A DNA stretch of 64,000 nucleotides from NCBI GenBank assembly GCA_964035795.1, contig OZ038321.1:18913209-18977208 (forward strand). The letters run 5' to 3'. The notes beneath the pieces are model-generated. The model made no database searches. It was not told where the DNA came from and saw only the letters and a program-made list of their open reading frames with translations. Made by a program: the position numbers and the translations under genes. This DNA comes from Pterobdella sp. o SKG-2022 (Eukaryota; Annelida; Clitellata; Hirudinida; Piscicolidae). Each line of letters begins with the position of its first letter. The stretch's first letter is position 1. Of this stretch, positions 1 to 11,500 are shown one piece after another.

Positions 1-1025
1 ACTGATCTTTTTAAAATTTCACTTCAGTTTGAAATTTTCAATAAATTTATTAACAGCAAAAATAGGTATAATGCACAATAAGTTCATCTTAACTATAAAC
101 ACTTAACTAAAGTTCAACTCAAAAAAAAGAAAAATTTTAAAATAAAATAATTTGAGTTAAAATCAAAATTCATCCACTTCTTGGGTCGTCTTCATCCACT
201 CCAGCCTCTCACCATTTCACCGCGCCATACAAATTCAAAACACTCGCAGTCATTTTTCTTTTTTTTCCTAAACAATTTCTTGTTTCTTCATTAGCCGTTT
301 TCATTCACTCCAGTCCTACACGTTTCTTATTTTCATCCAATCAAGCGCATTTTCACACACATACATCACCTCTTCCTTCTTCCCCACCAATCCAACTTTT
401 TTTTCTGAAAAAATGAATTTAAAATATTTTTCAATAAATTTTTAAAACATGACTTTTTGTGAAGGTTATGGATTTGATGTGCTAAGATTAGTAGAACAAA
501 TTCAAATCTTCTGTTTTCCAAACAGGCATTTCTCCTTGCTATATCTAGTGTGCTTGATCATCTTAATTTTCTTAGGCATGGTAAGCTGATTGAAATAATG
601 GTGATAAATATTGTTGGTGATGATTGATAATTCATAAAAAAAACACTGTCTTGATAACACAATTATGTTTCAAATGGGTCGATATGCTAAAAGAACCTTC
701 TGGTCCAGACCTGACTACCTTAGGTGGTGTGATGAAAACATGTCCAAATAGACATGAACCTTTCCAATATAAAAAGCTAGATTAAAGATGCTCAATATAA
801 AAAGCGCATTACTAAAATCTATAGCAACATTTAAAAAAATATATAATCATATAAAAAATTCATTTACAACTTGTGAATGTATATGACTGTTAAGTACAAG
901 ACTAGTAGAAAATAGTTAATCCTTACGTGCGTCTTAGTGAACAACTCCAAAGATTCCCACGAAATTGATATGCTCAATATAATACATTCAAGTTAAAAAA
1001 TGGACTCACAAGATTTTCATCTTTT
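1..1025. other. Gene-poor stretch, one tiny ORF
   Basis: I see no convincing gene. Bases 180-400 are pyrimidine-rich with several CATCCACTCC/CATCCAATC-like words, but carry no long reading frame. On the plus strand a 28-codon ORF at 665-751 starts MFQMGRYAKRTF and has unusually coding-like composition for this AT-rich DNA (Trp, Arg, Pro and Cys present). It could be a lone exon, a relic or chance. Confidence 0.3.
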
Positions 1026-2282
1026 TTAATGCGGTCTTTTATCTGCTTTCAGTGTGGATTTCATTTTGGAATGGAAACACTTAGTTTCTTCAAAAGCCTC
1101 GTTCCAAAATTTTTCTGTTTCTTTTCTATATTTTTTTAACCTCTTCCCATATTTTTTTTTCGATTCTTCTCGTCCTCCCTTGTTTTCCCACGTGCATATA
1201 ACATGCTCGCTGACATCACCTAGTTTGGCATTCGTCGTCATTCTCTTATTGGAAAAAAAATATTTTCTTGTTTCAAAAATTGAGCTTTGTTTATCAGAAA
1301 AATACTTGTGTACTAGCTTTCTATTGTTTTCCCACGTATTCAAAACATATTCTTGGGAATCATTTGTTGCAAACATTCTTCTTATTTTTGAAGAGAATGT
1401 GCCTGATTTTCCATGCTTCGTGTCTTTCTTCATTTTTTTTGTCAATGCCCTGTGATGTTTACGTGATTTTTGGCTGGATTTTGCCATGCTAGTTCTTCTT
1501 GTCTTAGCAAGTGGAGTGGGCTTTGCTGATAGAAGATTTGCCTTAGTCTTTTTCATTATAGAGGGTTGGGACTTTATATTCTGGTTGTAATAGTCCCTGA
1601 AGTTATTGAAGTATTCATAATAATCTTCTAACCTGCCACTTAACGCCGTTTTCGTCTTAGGAAGTACAGTGTGTTCTTTTCTTCTAGGCATAAATTTTTC
1701 TTTTTCAGGTTTTTTGTTTTTTAATTTTTTTGATGAACTTGATGCGACATTTTGGGTTTCTGAATGCAATTTGTATTTTTTCTTCATAGGAGGCAGAGTG
1801 GGATTCGTTGTTGGAGGGTTTGGTGAATCATACGTTTTGTTGGGCTCAGGAAATGTTTTTTTAGAAGTTGGTTTATATTTTGTTTCTATAAAAAACAGAG
1901 CAGGATTTTTTTTTGGAAAAGGACTTGCGCCAAGTTTTTTAATGATCGTCATTTTTTTCTTTGGAGGTACTGTGGAGTTTTTTATTAGAGGGAGGAAGGT
2001 AGATGTTTTGGGTTTTTCTACCTCTTTATATTCCCACGTGGAAATGGTATAATTTTGACCATCTACAGTGAAGTGCTTTTGAGGAAGATTATTTCTTTCT
2101 ATAGAAGACAGCGTGAGATTTTCAGGTGGAAAGTTTGTACTGATTCTTTCTTTCTCAAGTGGCTTTTTCAAAAAATTTGTCTTTTGTGCATTCTTCTTCA
2201 TGCTGATTGAAGGTAAATATGTTTTGCTCTCTTTCACCATTTTCACGATCACTAAAATCGCAATCAAAAATGAACTATTCAA
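1026..2282 (-). CDS. Unrecognised lysine-rich protein with N-terminal hydrophobic segment and three TWE motifs
   Basis: This is an uninterrupted 418-residue ORF, far longer than expected by chance in this base composition. I do not recognise the family. Residues 4-14 (SSFLIAILVIV) form a short hydrophobic segment that could be a signal anchor. The rest is very basic, rich in Lys, Ser, Pro and Thr, with low-complexity stretches. A short motif of the form [Y/H][T/V][I/L]xTWE occurs three times: YTISTWEYK near residue 78, YVLNTWENN near 318 and HVICTWENK near 365. The second and third copies follow similar basic, aromatic-rich contexts, which suggests duplication of a small unit. No intron signals are needed to keep the frame open. 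It may be a lineage-specific or seminal/secreted-type protein, but that is a guess. The plus-strand ORFs over the same bases are antisense shadows. Confidence 0.55.
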   Translation of the reverse strand: MNSSFLIAILVIVKMVKESKTYLPSISMKKNAQKTNFLKKPLEKERISTNFPPENLTLSSIERNNLPQKHFTVDGQNYTISTWEYKEVEKPKTSTFLPLIKNSTVPPKKKMTIIKKLGASPFPKKNPALFFIETKYKPTSKKTFPEPNKTYDSPNPPTTNPTLPPMKKKYKLHSETQNVASSSSKKLKNKKPEKEKFMPRRKEHTVLPKTKTALSGRLEDYYEYFNNFRDYYNQNIKSQPSIMKKTKANLLSAKPTPLAKTRRTSMAKSSQKSRKHHRALTKKMKKDTKHGKSGTFSSKIRRMFATNDSQEYVLNTWENNRKLVHKYFSDKQSSIFETRKYFFSNKRMTTNAKLGDVSEHVICTWENKGGREESKKKYGKRLKKYRKETEKFWNEAFEETKCFHSKMKSTLKADKRPH

Positions 2283-2310
2283 TATGAAATTTGCAAGACT
2301 AGCTTTCTAA

Positions 2311-5300
2311 AATTTACGAAGCAATATGATATCATATGGTTAAAATCATCATGACGCTTTTTTTTTCAAAAGAGCGTTTCATTTTATCAATAATATTGTT
2401 TGTTTTATAAATTATTATATTAATTTAATTGATAATAATAACATTGTAAACCTTGAATTTATGCTTTATTTTTGAAATTAATAATTCTTCACATACATTT
2501 TTTTTACAAAATAGTTTGAATTTTTCAAATGTTTAGCCCTGTCAAAGCCATTTTTTTGGTTTCCATCAGACTCCCATTAAAAATAACAAAAGATATTTTT
2601 CAAGTCGATTTTTTTATTTGGTTCATGATCCAAACATTCTACTGTTTTCGTGGTTTTTATGAAGATCATCAACGGCTGAAATGCATCTCGTCTTTGAATG
2701 CGTACATTGATAGCGGTGCAAATGACAGTGGTTATTTTTTGATTCATCTAGTATTTTCTAATTTTTGTGTTTTTACATTTAATATAAGTTTGAAAACTTT
2801 GAACCTTAAACCTTTTATATCTTTAATTTTCTGTACATAAGTTTTATTTCCACAACAGTTGTGTTTTTCCCATCATAATATGCTATAAATTGTTGGGTTA
2901 CAATTGCCACGTGTGGGCATTAAAGGTTGTGAGCTTTCAGCAGAACAATTTCTATCTGAATAAATAAAAAATCCAATTCCACAAAAGGTTTATTGATTTA
3001 GTTTGTGTGTTCATTGAAAAATGAAAATGTCAAAAGAACCCGTGATGGGTTTACAATTGTTCTTATACTTCTTGTAATGAGAATGGTATCGTGAACTCTA
3101 ACCAACAGTAATCTCAAATTGACTGAAATCTTTATACATGCCCAAAAATCCTAATGCTTATATATAAATTCTTAAGCATGTCCAATACTTTTAAGTTTGT
3201 TCAAAAACCCAAATAGCGTGTTCAAAAATTCTTGAACTGCAAAATTTTAGACGTTCCGAAGTTTGTTTGAAAGCCCAAAAATCTCTTCGGTATTTAGTAA
3301 AAGTAGCATAACTAGATCTAGAGGGTACTTTAAATTTATACCTGTGCCTTAATAATCAGGCTCACTAAAATCTCTAGGCTAATATCCTAAGACTCCGAAA
3401 TATTTCTCAAAATAATTAATTTATGAGTTGAATGTTGAAAAATTTAATTCTTAGTTAACTATGTTGACTACTTCAAAAATTTTACAATTACTTTTTCATT
3501 CTAAAATCAATAACATTTCATATGTCGATAAAACGTTAGAATAGAAAAGGTTAAAAAGTCTTTGAGTACTAGTTTTGGTGAAACTCATAAAATTCTAAAA
3601 ATAACTTACACGTCAACTAAAAGGTGTGAGAAATGAATGTTTTGACAAGATTTTCCAAGCAATAACATGAGAGTAACATCAGAGGAGAAATTGCATACAC
3701 ACAGAGATCCTTGAAGCAACAAAGATATAACCTGGGATACTCGGCTTAACACTAAATGTCATCCCTTTAACTAAAAACCAAAACAAACATAATGTAAAAA
3801 TAATATAAATATTGACATTTACCAAAACCTTCTGAAAACTAAGTATTCCTAATATTGACTTAAGCTTGAAATCCAGTTGAAGATGATAAAATGATGGATA
3901 AGTCTAGTGTGACGCCATATTTTAAAATGCACGTTAAAATTTAGAATTAGTGAGGCAGAGGTAATATTCAAGGCAAAAATAATGAGTAAATAATAGGGTC
4001 TTACAGCAAAGAGTTGACTTGACATTTTAAAATCCTTTATACATCTCTCAATGCGATTCACAGATTAAATTTGTTTAAAAATTTTAAAATCTAAAATTAA
4101 AATTATAGCTTCTTTGCTGGTTTAATAAATATATAAAAACCAAAGTAGAATTTTTAGAAATATTTGCTAAGGTTTTTAGTTGTTGTATATAATGGAGTTT
4201 CGGTATTAAATCTTTTCCAAGTTGTATGAAAACCTGTGTCATAGACATTTCTCATATAAAAACCATTACATAGTATAGGCAATTATCGTAGTGAAAAATG
4301 AAAATTAACGATATTTTTTCATCGATGAATAGAATGCCAAATTATTAGGCAAGAATCAAGTTCGCATAAATAATAGAAACATCACTTTGATAAGCTAGTG
4401 ATCAGCCATTTTTTGTGAGAATATATATGTCTACATGGTTTATATTTTTGTGGCAAGATTATACTGAAACACATAAACTTTTCAGGAGATGAATAAAATA
4501 TTTTAGTTTAGGCATCCATCTATTTGCACTTACGAATTCACTCAAAGTGCATACGCTAGACTTTAATTTGAAGCACAATAATGAATTAAATTACTCATTT
4601 TAACTTTCTTTTAGCTTATTTATGAGGATTTGTTTTCGTCCCATATTATAATGCAGTTTTTTGCTCAACTCAAATATTTTAAAGTTAGTTTTGAAAATAT
4701 TAAACGATCAAAATGATAGAGTTTTCTCATATTACTTTAATATAATTATAAGCAGTTGGTTTGTGTGGTTCGATATGGGATGTAAGAATGGTGGTGGTTG
4801 CAGCAAGCGATTTGATGTTCATCAGGGTTAATTTCTTAGTCCCCTTCTTTTTCCTCATTATGATTGAATCTATCTTAATAGGTTTTGAATTGGCACTTTT
4901 GGAGACTATTGATGGTGATGGTTTGGTTATCTCGGTGACTTTATGTAAACTTTTGCTTTTTGCTTAGATTTTTTTATTGATATTTTTTTGTATAATAATT
5001 TTACACTAGCCACCATAAAACAAGTATATTTGAGAAGCAATAAATAAATTTTATTGAGGTACTTTGTGTATAATGCATGAGTTCAAATGCTGCCAAGTAT
5101 GTTTTTGTCATTTAAGTTGTGAAGTTATTTTTAAAATAACTAAATTTTCAAAAATAAGCTAGCATTAAGATTTTTAGAGGGTCTAAAAATTTCCAAGCTA
5201 AAAGCCACCTGAAGATTTGGAAACACCTCTTTAGTTATCAAACATGAAGCTTTCAATCAACAACTTATTTTATTAAGACGTTCCAGTTAAGTTAAAGCTA

Positions 5301-5590
5301 AAGTTTTTTTTAACATTTGGACTTTTTAAATAATTAATAGTAATATTAATGCAAATATTTTATTCATGTCCATGTACAGTGTTGAGATGTAAGCTATGTT
5401 GTTACAAAAATTTGATTCTTAAAAAGCATTAGTAAAATTTTTCACCAAAACCACTGTATGATTATAAAAATTTAAAAAATGAAAACATATCGATTTGAAA
5501 GAAAATCTCTCGTGCCACAAGGTTAACACCAAAGCTTAGCTTATAAATTTTTGTAACTTATTGAGTCCATAGTTTATTTATTTTTTTTAT
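2311..5590. other. Intergenic DNA with a possible small exon
   Basis: Mostly AT-rich DNA with no supported gene. On the minus strand about 4739-4960 there is a stop-to-stop frame of roughly 70 codons, rich in Lys, Ser, Thr and Pro (it includes KSLHKVTEITKPSPS), preceded by a TCTAAG that could be a splice acceptor. Its composition resembles the two lysine-rich ORFs on either side. It may be one exon of an unrecognised gene; the plus-strand ORF at 4761-4967 is less convincing. Nothing else is evident. Confidence 0.25.
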
Positions 5591-5599
5591 ATAATCGAC

Positions 5600-6748
5600 T
5601 TATTTCAGCCAAGACTCTACCAAGTCCAAGCTTTCCAACACCTCCATATGTTTATCAAAACTTGGATGTGGGAATCCAAAGCTTTTGAACATTTCTTCAT
5701 CTTCTTTTCTTTTGTTTATCATTTTTTGTTTTAACTTGGCTCTATACTCTCTATCTCTCTGCAGCATTTTTTCTCTATCAAACTTATAGGGATGTTTTAT
5801 AGGCTTTCCAGCTAGCATTTGTATGGCATAAGGAGCAAAATGAGGATTTAGTGGCATGCCCATAGTATATTTTTCTGGTGGTATATACTCATCACACTCT
5901 GGCAAATTTTGGAGTAACGCTTCGAGGTGAGGATTTGCAGGATAATACTCCTCCATCTCTTCCACCGTGTGCGGTAGTGACATTGTGTAGTTGTATGCAA
6001 GGGGCTGATAATCCATACAACTGTCGTCATAATTATGGTAAATATGCCTTCTCAGTTGCCTAGTTTTTCTATAAGTTTCGGGACTAAAAACATTTTCTCT
6101 TATGGGTAGTGGCTTTCTCACAGTCTGTAATCTACCAAGCTTGGAAGTACTTTTTACCAAACGATCGTCACATCCAAGCATTTCATACTTTGTTCTGTCT
6201 GCTGATCTAGCTCTTTTACGTCCAGCATTTCTGTCTTTGAACCGTTGCTCCATGTCTAGAATATCCTTCAATTCATCTTCCCAATCAACATCACTCTCCG
6301 ATTTGAAACAATCATCAAAAAATTTTTCCAGTTTATCTTTTTTTTTGGGTTTCTGCTTTTTTGGCCTCAAACCATGCTTAGGTACATAGTGCCATTCAGG
6401 TAACGGTTGCTCGTCTATTGGTAGTAGTGTTGCTAGAGATGAAGCTTCTGCTCCTCGTACTGGTGCTTTTGACTTTGACGAACTTTTTTTATTTGATGGT
6501 TTTAATACATTTTCCATATCTATATTTTTAACAGCTTCTTCTAAATCTTTAGCTTCTTCCGCCGTCATCTTGAATTCTTTTGGAAACTTTAAAGCCTTTG
6601 CTGCTTTCGATTTTTTTTTACTACTAACAGCTTTTTCGATGACTCGGGGCCCTTCCCATTCAGGTGTGAAAAACTTATCCTCATCATCCTTCTTTTTAGC
6701 TTCATTCTTAGCTTTTCTTCTAGCTTTTTTATAAGCACGATTTGGCAT
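5600..6748 (-). CDS. Unrecognised intronless charged protein, 382 residues
   Basis: A single open frame of 382 codons, starting MPNRAYKKARRKAKNEAKKK, gives a strongly basic N terminus that looks like a nuclear or nucleolar localisation signal. The middle (about residues 130-165) alternates lysine-rich and acidic blocks. The C-terminal half is more complex and aromatic-rich (YDDSCMDYQPLAYNYTMSLP, then NPHFAPYAIQMLAGKPIKHP) and ends in a charged helix-like segment. Codon use and residue diversity support a real protein. I do not recognise the family. It differs from most host genes here in having no intron, so an old retrocopy is possible. About 1.8 kb separates it from the 3' end of ODAD2 on the same strand. 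Confidence 0.6.
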   Translation of the reverse strand: MPNRAYKKARRKAKNEAKKKDDEDKFFTPEWEGPRVIEKAVSSKKKSKAAKALKFPKEFKMTAEEAKDLEEAVKNIDMENVLKPSNKKSSSKSKAPVRGAEASSLATLLPIDEQPLPEWHYVPKHGLRPKKQKPKKKDKLEKFFDDCFKSESDVDWEDELKDILDMEQRFKDRNAGRKRARSADRTKYEMLGCDDRLVKSTSKLGRLQTVRKPLPIRENVFSPETYRKTRQLRRHIYHNYDDSCMDYQPLAYNYTMSLPHTVEEMEEYYPANPHLEALLQNLPECDEYIPPEKYTMGMPLNPHFAPYAIQMLAGKPIKHPYKFDREKMLQRDREYRAKLKQKMINKRKEDEEMFKSFGFPHPSFDKHMEVLESLDLVESWLK

Positions 6749-6749
6749 T

Positions 6750-8579
6750 CTATGGCTTTAAATTGTTCAAACACGAAGGATGATTATTTATAGAATTTAA
6801 TATTAAATTAAATTAGTTTTGAAGTAGATATTTTTCAAAATGGAGTTTGTCAATTCACTGAAATGTTAGATGAAGTTCGATTATAAAAGGTTTTATTTAT
6901 TTACAGCCCTAAAAAGTTTTGAAAACAGTTTACGTAACAAATTTCTAATATATAAAAATTGAAAAACATTGAAAATTTCGATAGTGATATCAGAAAACCT
7001 TTTACTTTAATTTTGTATACAATGTTTCAATGCCGTCTCGACAACGTCTCGGATCTATGGATGTCTTTTATTAGATAAATTATTAAAGTAAGGTGCAGTT
7101 TTGTTTGAATGATAATTTTTTGTCTCCCACAATTATGCCTTTCAAAAGACGAAAAGCTCTTTATTATCTTACCTATACTTTATACAATCATAATTGCCAA
7201 AACTTTATTTTCGTTTTAAATAGAGAAAAAAAATATTTGTGATAATTTCATCATTCTCTTTATTATAAATGACACTATTCTCAAAATTCTATTGGTTGTT
7301 TTCACAACAAAATAACATAAAATAGTCTGCATTTTCATTATTTTTTATCATACTTGTTATTTTTTGTTAATTGATGGTTTAATGTATTCATCTTTATTTT
7401 CTCAAAACTTCATCTATTTTTAATCTCAATAAAAGGTGAGGTATTCTTTAGAAGTTTTTGTAAGCTTCTTCCAAGTATATTTTTTAAATAATTTCTAAAA
7501 ACTATTAACTAATGATAAAACTCGACAACACAAACTGCGATTCAATCATACACCTCATATCAAGCATTTTATCTGGTGCACCCCAAATTAACTGCACTAG
7601 AGTGGTGTAAACTTTTGATATTTGACAGTGTTCATAAAATTTTTTCATTCAATTTTCGCAATGTTCATTTGATTTTTTCCTTATTCGTCATTTATTTTGG
7701 GTATCTGCTGATTTAAATATTTGAAGCGTGCTTGCTTTGTTTTATATTCCTACACTACAATGAACCCAAAAAATTTGACAAAGATGAGATTAAACTGAAA
7801 CTTTTCAGTAAAAATTTGAAATTTTTATTTTCAGGAATTGGAGAAAAAACGATTAAGAAAGGGTTTTCGGGGTTTTTACTCAGACAAGATGGCAAAATAA
7901 GAACTTATAAAAATAGAGCAATAGTTAAAAAAATTATAATAAATAAAGAAAAAAGTGAAAAAAAAGATGTATATACTTTGGTCACATCCATAAGTGACCA
8001 AATTTACCAAGGCCGACAGAACTTAGAAATGCAGAGGAAGGGAAAAATGACGTCAACAATAAATATGGCAACCGTCATCAAGAACGATCTGAAAAAAACA
8101 AGATTTTCGAACTTAGAAGTGGAAAACAGAGAAAACTGGAAAAACAAAATTTTCCAAAATATATGCTAAGGTCTTTTCCTAAACAAGAGAATTGAAAAAC
8201 TTAGTTTGCTTGTGAAATGATTAGCAAAAATAGTTTTTAGAAATCAAATAAATTGCAGTTTTTAATCTAGACGTATCCCTCATTTTTATACCGCTGTTCA
8301 TTTAATTAATTTTGAAAAAAAATTATTTAATTTCAAGTTCGAAAATTTATTTTTCATTCATTCAATAAAATATTGAATACTAGAATTTTTACATATGAAC
8401 TTTTTGTTTCTTATACAAAAATTTCAACTAAATACTTGAAAACTAATTTAATTCAAAAATATGCTTCGAAAAACATCAAAAGACCTCGAAAAGCTCAAAT
8501 ATTATTTAACTATTCTTCAAAAATCTATAAAACTATCACGCAACTATATAAACAATATAAAAAATAAAAACTAATAAAA
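6750..8579. other. Intergenic DNA with a doubtful lysine-rich ORF
   Basis: The only candidate is a plus-strand ORF at 7732-8169 (145 codons, lysine-rich, starting MLCFIFLHYNEPKKF). Its interior contains TTTTATTTTCAG at about 7830, a good splice acceptor, so its second half could be an exon of something else. I do not recognise it. The ORF at 8373-8567 is low-complexity AT-rich sequence and is not supported. Confidence 0.25.
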
Positions 8580-11500
8580 TCATTGAACAGAAATGTTGGG
8601 CATCTTAGCAAGACGGTTAGCGAAGGCCAGAGTGCGGATGTTCGAGACACATTTGGCTGCGGCTTCTTGCACTTGATGGTGCTTCGAACCAATCAGCTTT
8701 AACAATGGCTGCATTTATAAGGGGGTTTTAAGGTCATTATTAGTTTCCATGTATTCAATTAGTTTTTTAAAGTAATATTTAAAAAAAGAATACCCACCTT
8801 CACGCATCCTCGGTTATGCATTCTGACTATATTGTTAGCATCAAGCGATAATTGATAAAGAGCTCGAGCTGCCGAACCTTGCACTAATGGATCTTCGATT
8901 GATATGAAGGATACCAAATGTTCAATAACCTCCAAACTACCAAAAACCATGCGGTTATCTCTATAGCGACAACATTGGGCAATGGCTTCAGAAGCATTGG
9001 CTTTGAGGAGGTTAATGTTCTCATGGTTTTGCTGTGTTGGTGGATTTATCCATGAAATAAAATTTAAAACCTGTTTTTTTTCAACCAAGAGCAAACTTCA
9101 TGAAAAAGTTCAATTAAAAAACATAATTTTTGAAAAAAAAATATTTGTATAACTTTTTTTGAGACATCTTATGTATTTTGTTTCAAATCAATTTCTTGAT
9201 TTATTTCGTGAAATAAAGAAAATTTGAGATATTTAAAAATAAATCAAGAAAATATCTTTTTCCTAATTTAAACTTTAAATTTAAAAAGTTTATATTAACA
9301 GCGCAAAGAGCCTTGGCTAGCAGAGGACAAACTTTGAGCTCTGTCAGAATACCAATGCTTTCTTCATCTTGAACTACTTTCACCACTGTTCCGCACACCG
9401 CAGCCAACACATTAATGTTATCGCTTTTCAAAAGCTTGACTAGTATTTCGAGACCGCCTACTAAACTCCTCACCATATACCCTGAGTCCTTTGTGGAGTT
9501 AGTAGGATTTTTCATTCATGTTCAATTTGGCAAAATCAAACCCAAAATCAATGCAGTCACAAACCTGCGCTTGACCAATACAAGGAGCCAATGCGTAAGC
9601 CGCACTAGCTTTCACTTCATCATCAGAATGCATTAGCAGGGACCATAACTTCCGCACTCCATCCTCTTCTATTATTTTCCTACATGCCAATGAATTTTTT
9701 AATGCACACAATTAGTTTAATAGGGAAAAAAAGAATATCTTTCCAATACTCAAATGAAAAATTTTTTTTAATTATAAACGATCTTGACTACAAACGCTAC
9801 TAGGCTTTCTTCAGTAGCACACTGAGCAATGGCCAGATTGACACACACTAGGATTGATGGGTTTGAGTGATGCAGGAAAGAAAGAAGTACACTCAGTTTA
9901 TCTTGCCTGTTGAAAGCCATTCTGTTCGAAGGGACTTTCAGCAAGTCTATCATAGCGGCTAGCACTTTATGCGCAATCTGATGTTTGTGAAAACAAGGTT
10001 AATTATTAAAATAAGGAAATTTTAAATTTTTTCAAAACTTTATACAGGTGTTAAAAATCGGTTTAAACAAGTTTTAACTTCATATTTTGGGTTCATCGAA
10101 CAATTTATCAATTTCGCTCTATTGGAATAAAAATGTATAAAAAAGAAAAATATGTTTTTGTTACTTTTGAATTTTCGACCTCCATGTATTCTGCCAGAGA
10201 AGTTAGTATATTCATCTTGGAATAGATTTGCACGATAGCAGGGGATAAGCATAACTTTGATATGGCTCCAAGGGCTGAGGTTATAAGTTCTAAGTGGGAT
10301 TGTAATTATATTTATTAACTTTAATAGATTCATCCGCACGAAATAAATGGTAAACTTTGTTCTGTCATTAAAAATTAAATTGGAAATTCAAAATTTTGTT
10401 CAAACAGTGTTATTTATCGATGTTTTATAACTTTACAAAACAAGCATAAATAAATATTGATGAGTTTAAATTTGGAAACAAAATACAAAACATGGAACCA
10501 ATGGAATTATTCTTGTCATCGATCACTTTTTTAATCAGTCCAAATTCTCCAGTTTTCAATATTTCATCTCGAATTCTCTCATCTTCAGCTCCCTGTTTTT
10601 ATTAAAATAAGGATTATTATGAAGCGGTACCGAGGTTATTATAACCATAATAATTATTATTCTTGGTAGTTAAGTTATCAAAATATCCCTAATTTAAGTA
10701 CTAATAAAAATCTTCAATATATGTGTATATATATATATGTATATATATTTCATTTTATCTTGGTTTTATAATTTTAAATTCATTTATTCAACGTAGTTTC
10801 AGTAAGGTTAAAACTTTATCGACGGTTTTGTTTTTCTTATTATAGTTTTTGAAAATTAAAAATAATCAGTATTGTATCAATAATTAATGAAATTAAAAGC
10901 TCTAAAGTAAACTTGATCAATTCACCACAGCGTACTAAACACTCACGTGGTTATACAGAAATAATTTATAATTCTCAAGAAATATTACCCTAGAAATGAA
11001 CTTGCAAATTTTTTCGAACAAATTATTATCTTGGATAGTTAGCAGTTTGACTGCTTGCTTGACGATTCCTTCAGAAAGCAGAGAAGAGCGATAAAGGGGC
11101 TGTCATCAAAATATTAATCTATTATTTAACCTTTATAGTTTTCATATCATTTCAAAAATACAATTTACTATTCAATTTTTGGAATTATGGAAATACATTC
11201 GCTATAAATTGAAACAATTTTATATGTTTTAATATGTTTATTGAAAGTAACACTACTTAAAAATTGATTGTTCATTATAACATAAACATCAAACACGATA
11301 TAAATTACTCAATCGTAACCTCTTTGGTAAACTCGGAAACGATGGAGATGAGAGACCTAAGAAAAAAGACGTCTTTGGAGTGAATAAGGCGTCCAAGAAA
11401 CGGAATAAGATTATACAGTTGCATAGCTTTTCTAGCTCGTTTGCTGTTCGCTAAAGAAGCTAATACCACAGCACCACTTTTAGCCATTTCTAAACTATTC

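Noticed and set aside
581..605. GATTGAAATAATGGT shared with about 58193
   Set aside because: A 15-bp AT-rich match without extended flanking similarity is not enough to call a repeat.
1054..2052. Four plus-strand ORFs rich in Phe and Leu
   Set aside because: Antisense shadows of the 418-codon lysine-rich minus ORF.
10040..10339. Minus ORF MRMNLLKLIN...
   Set aside because: It is the wrong frame over ODAD2 exon 15 (10289-10165) and its flanking intron.
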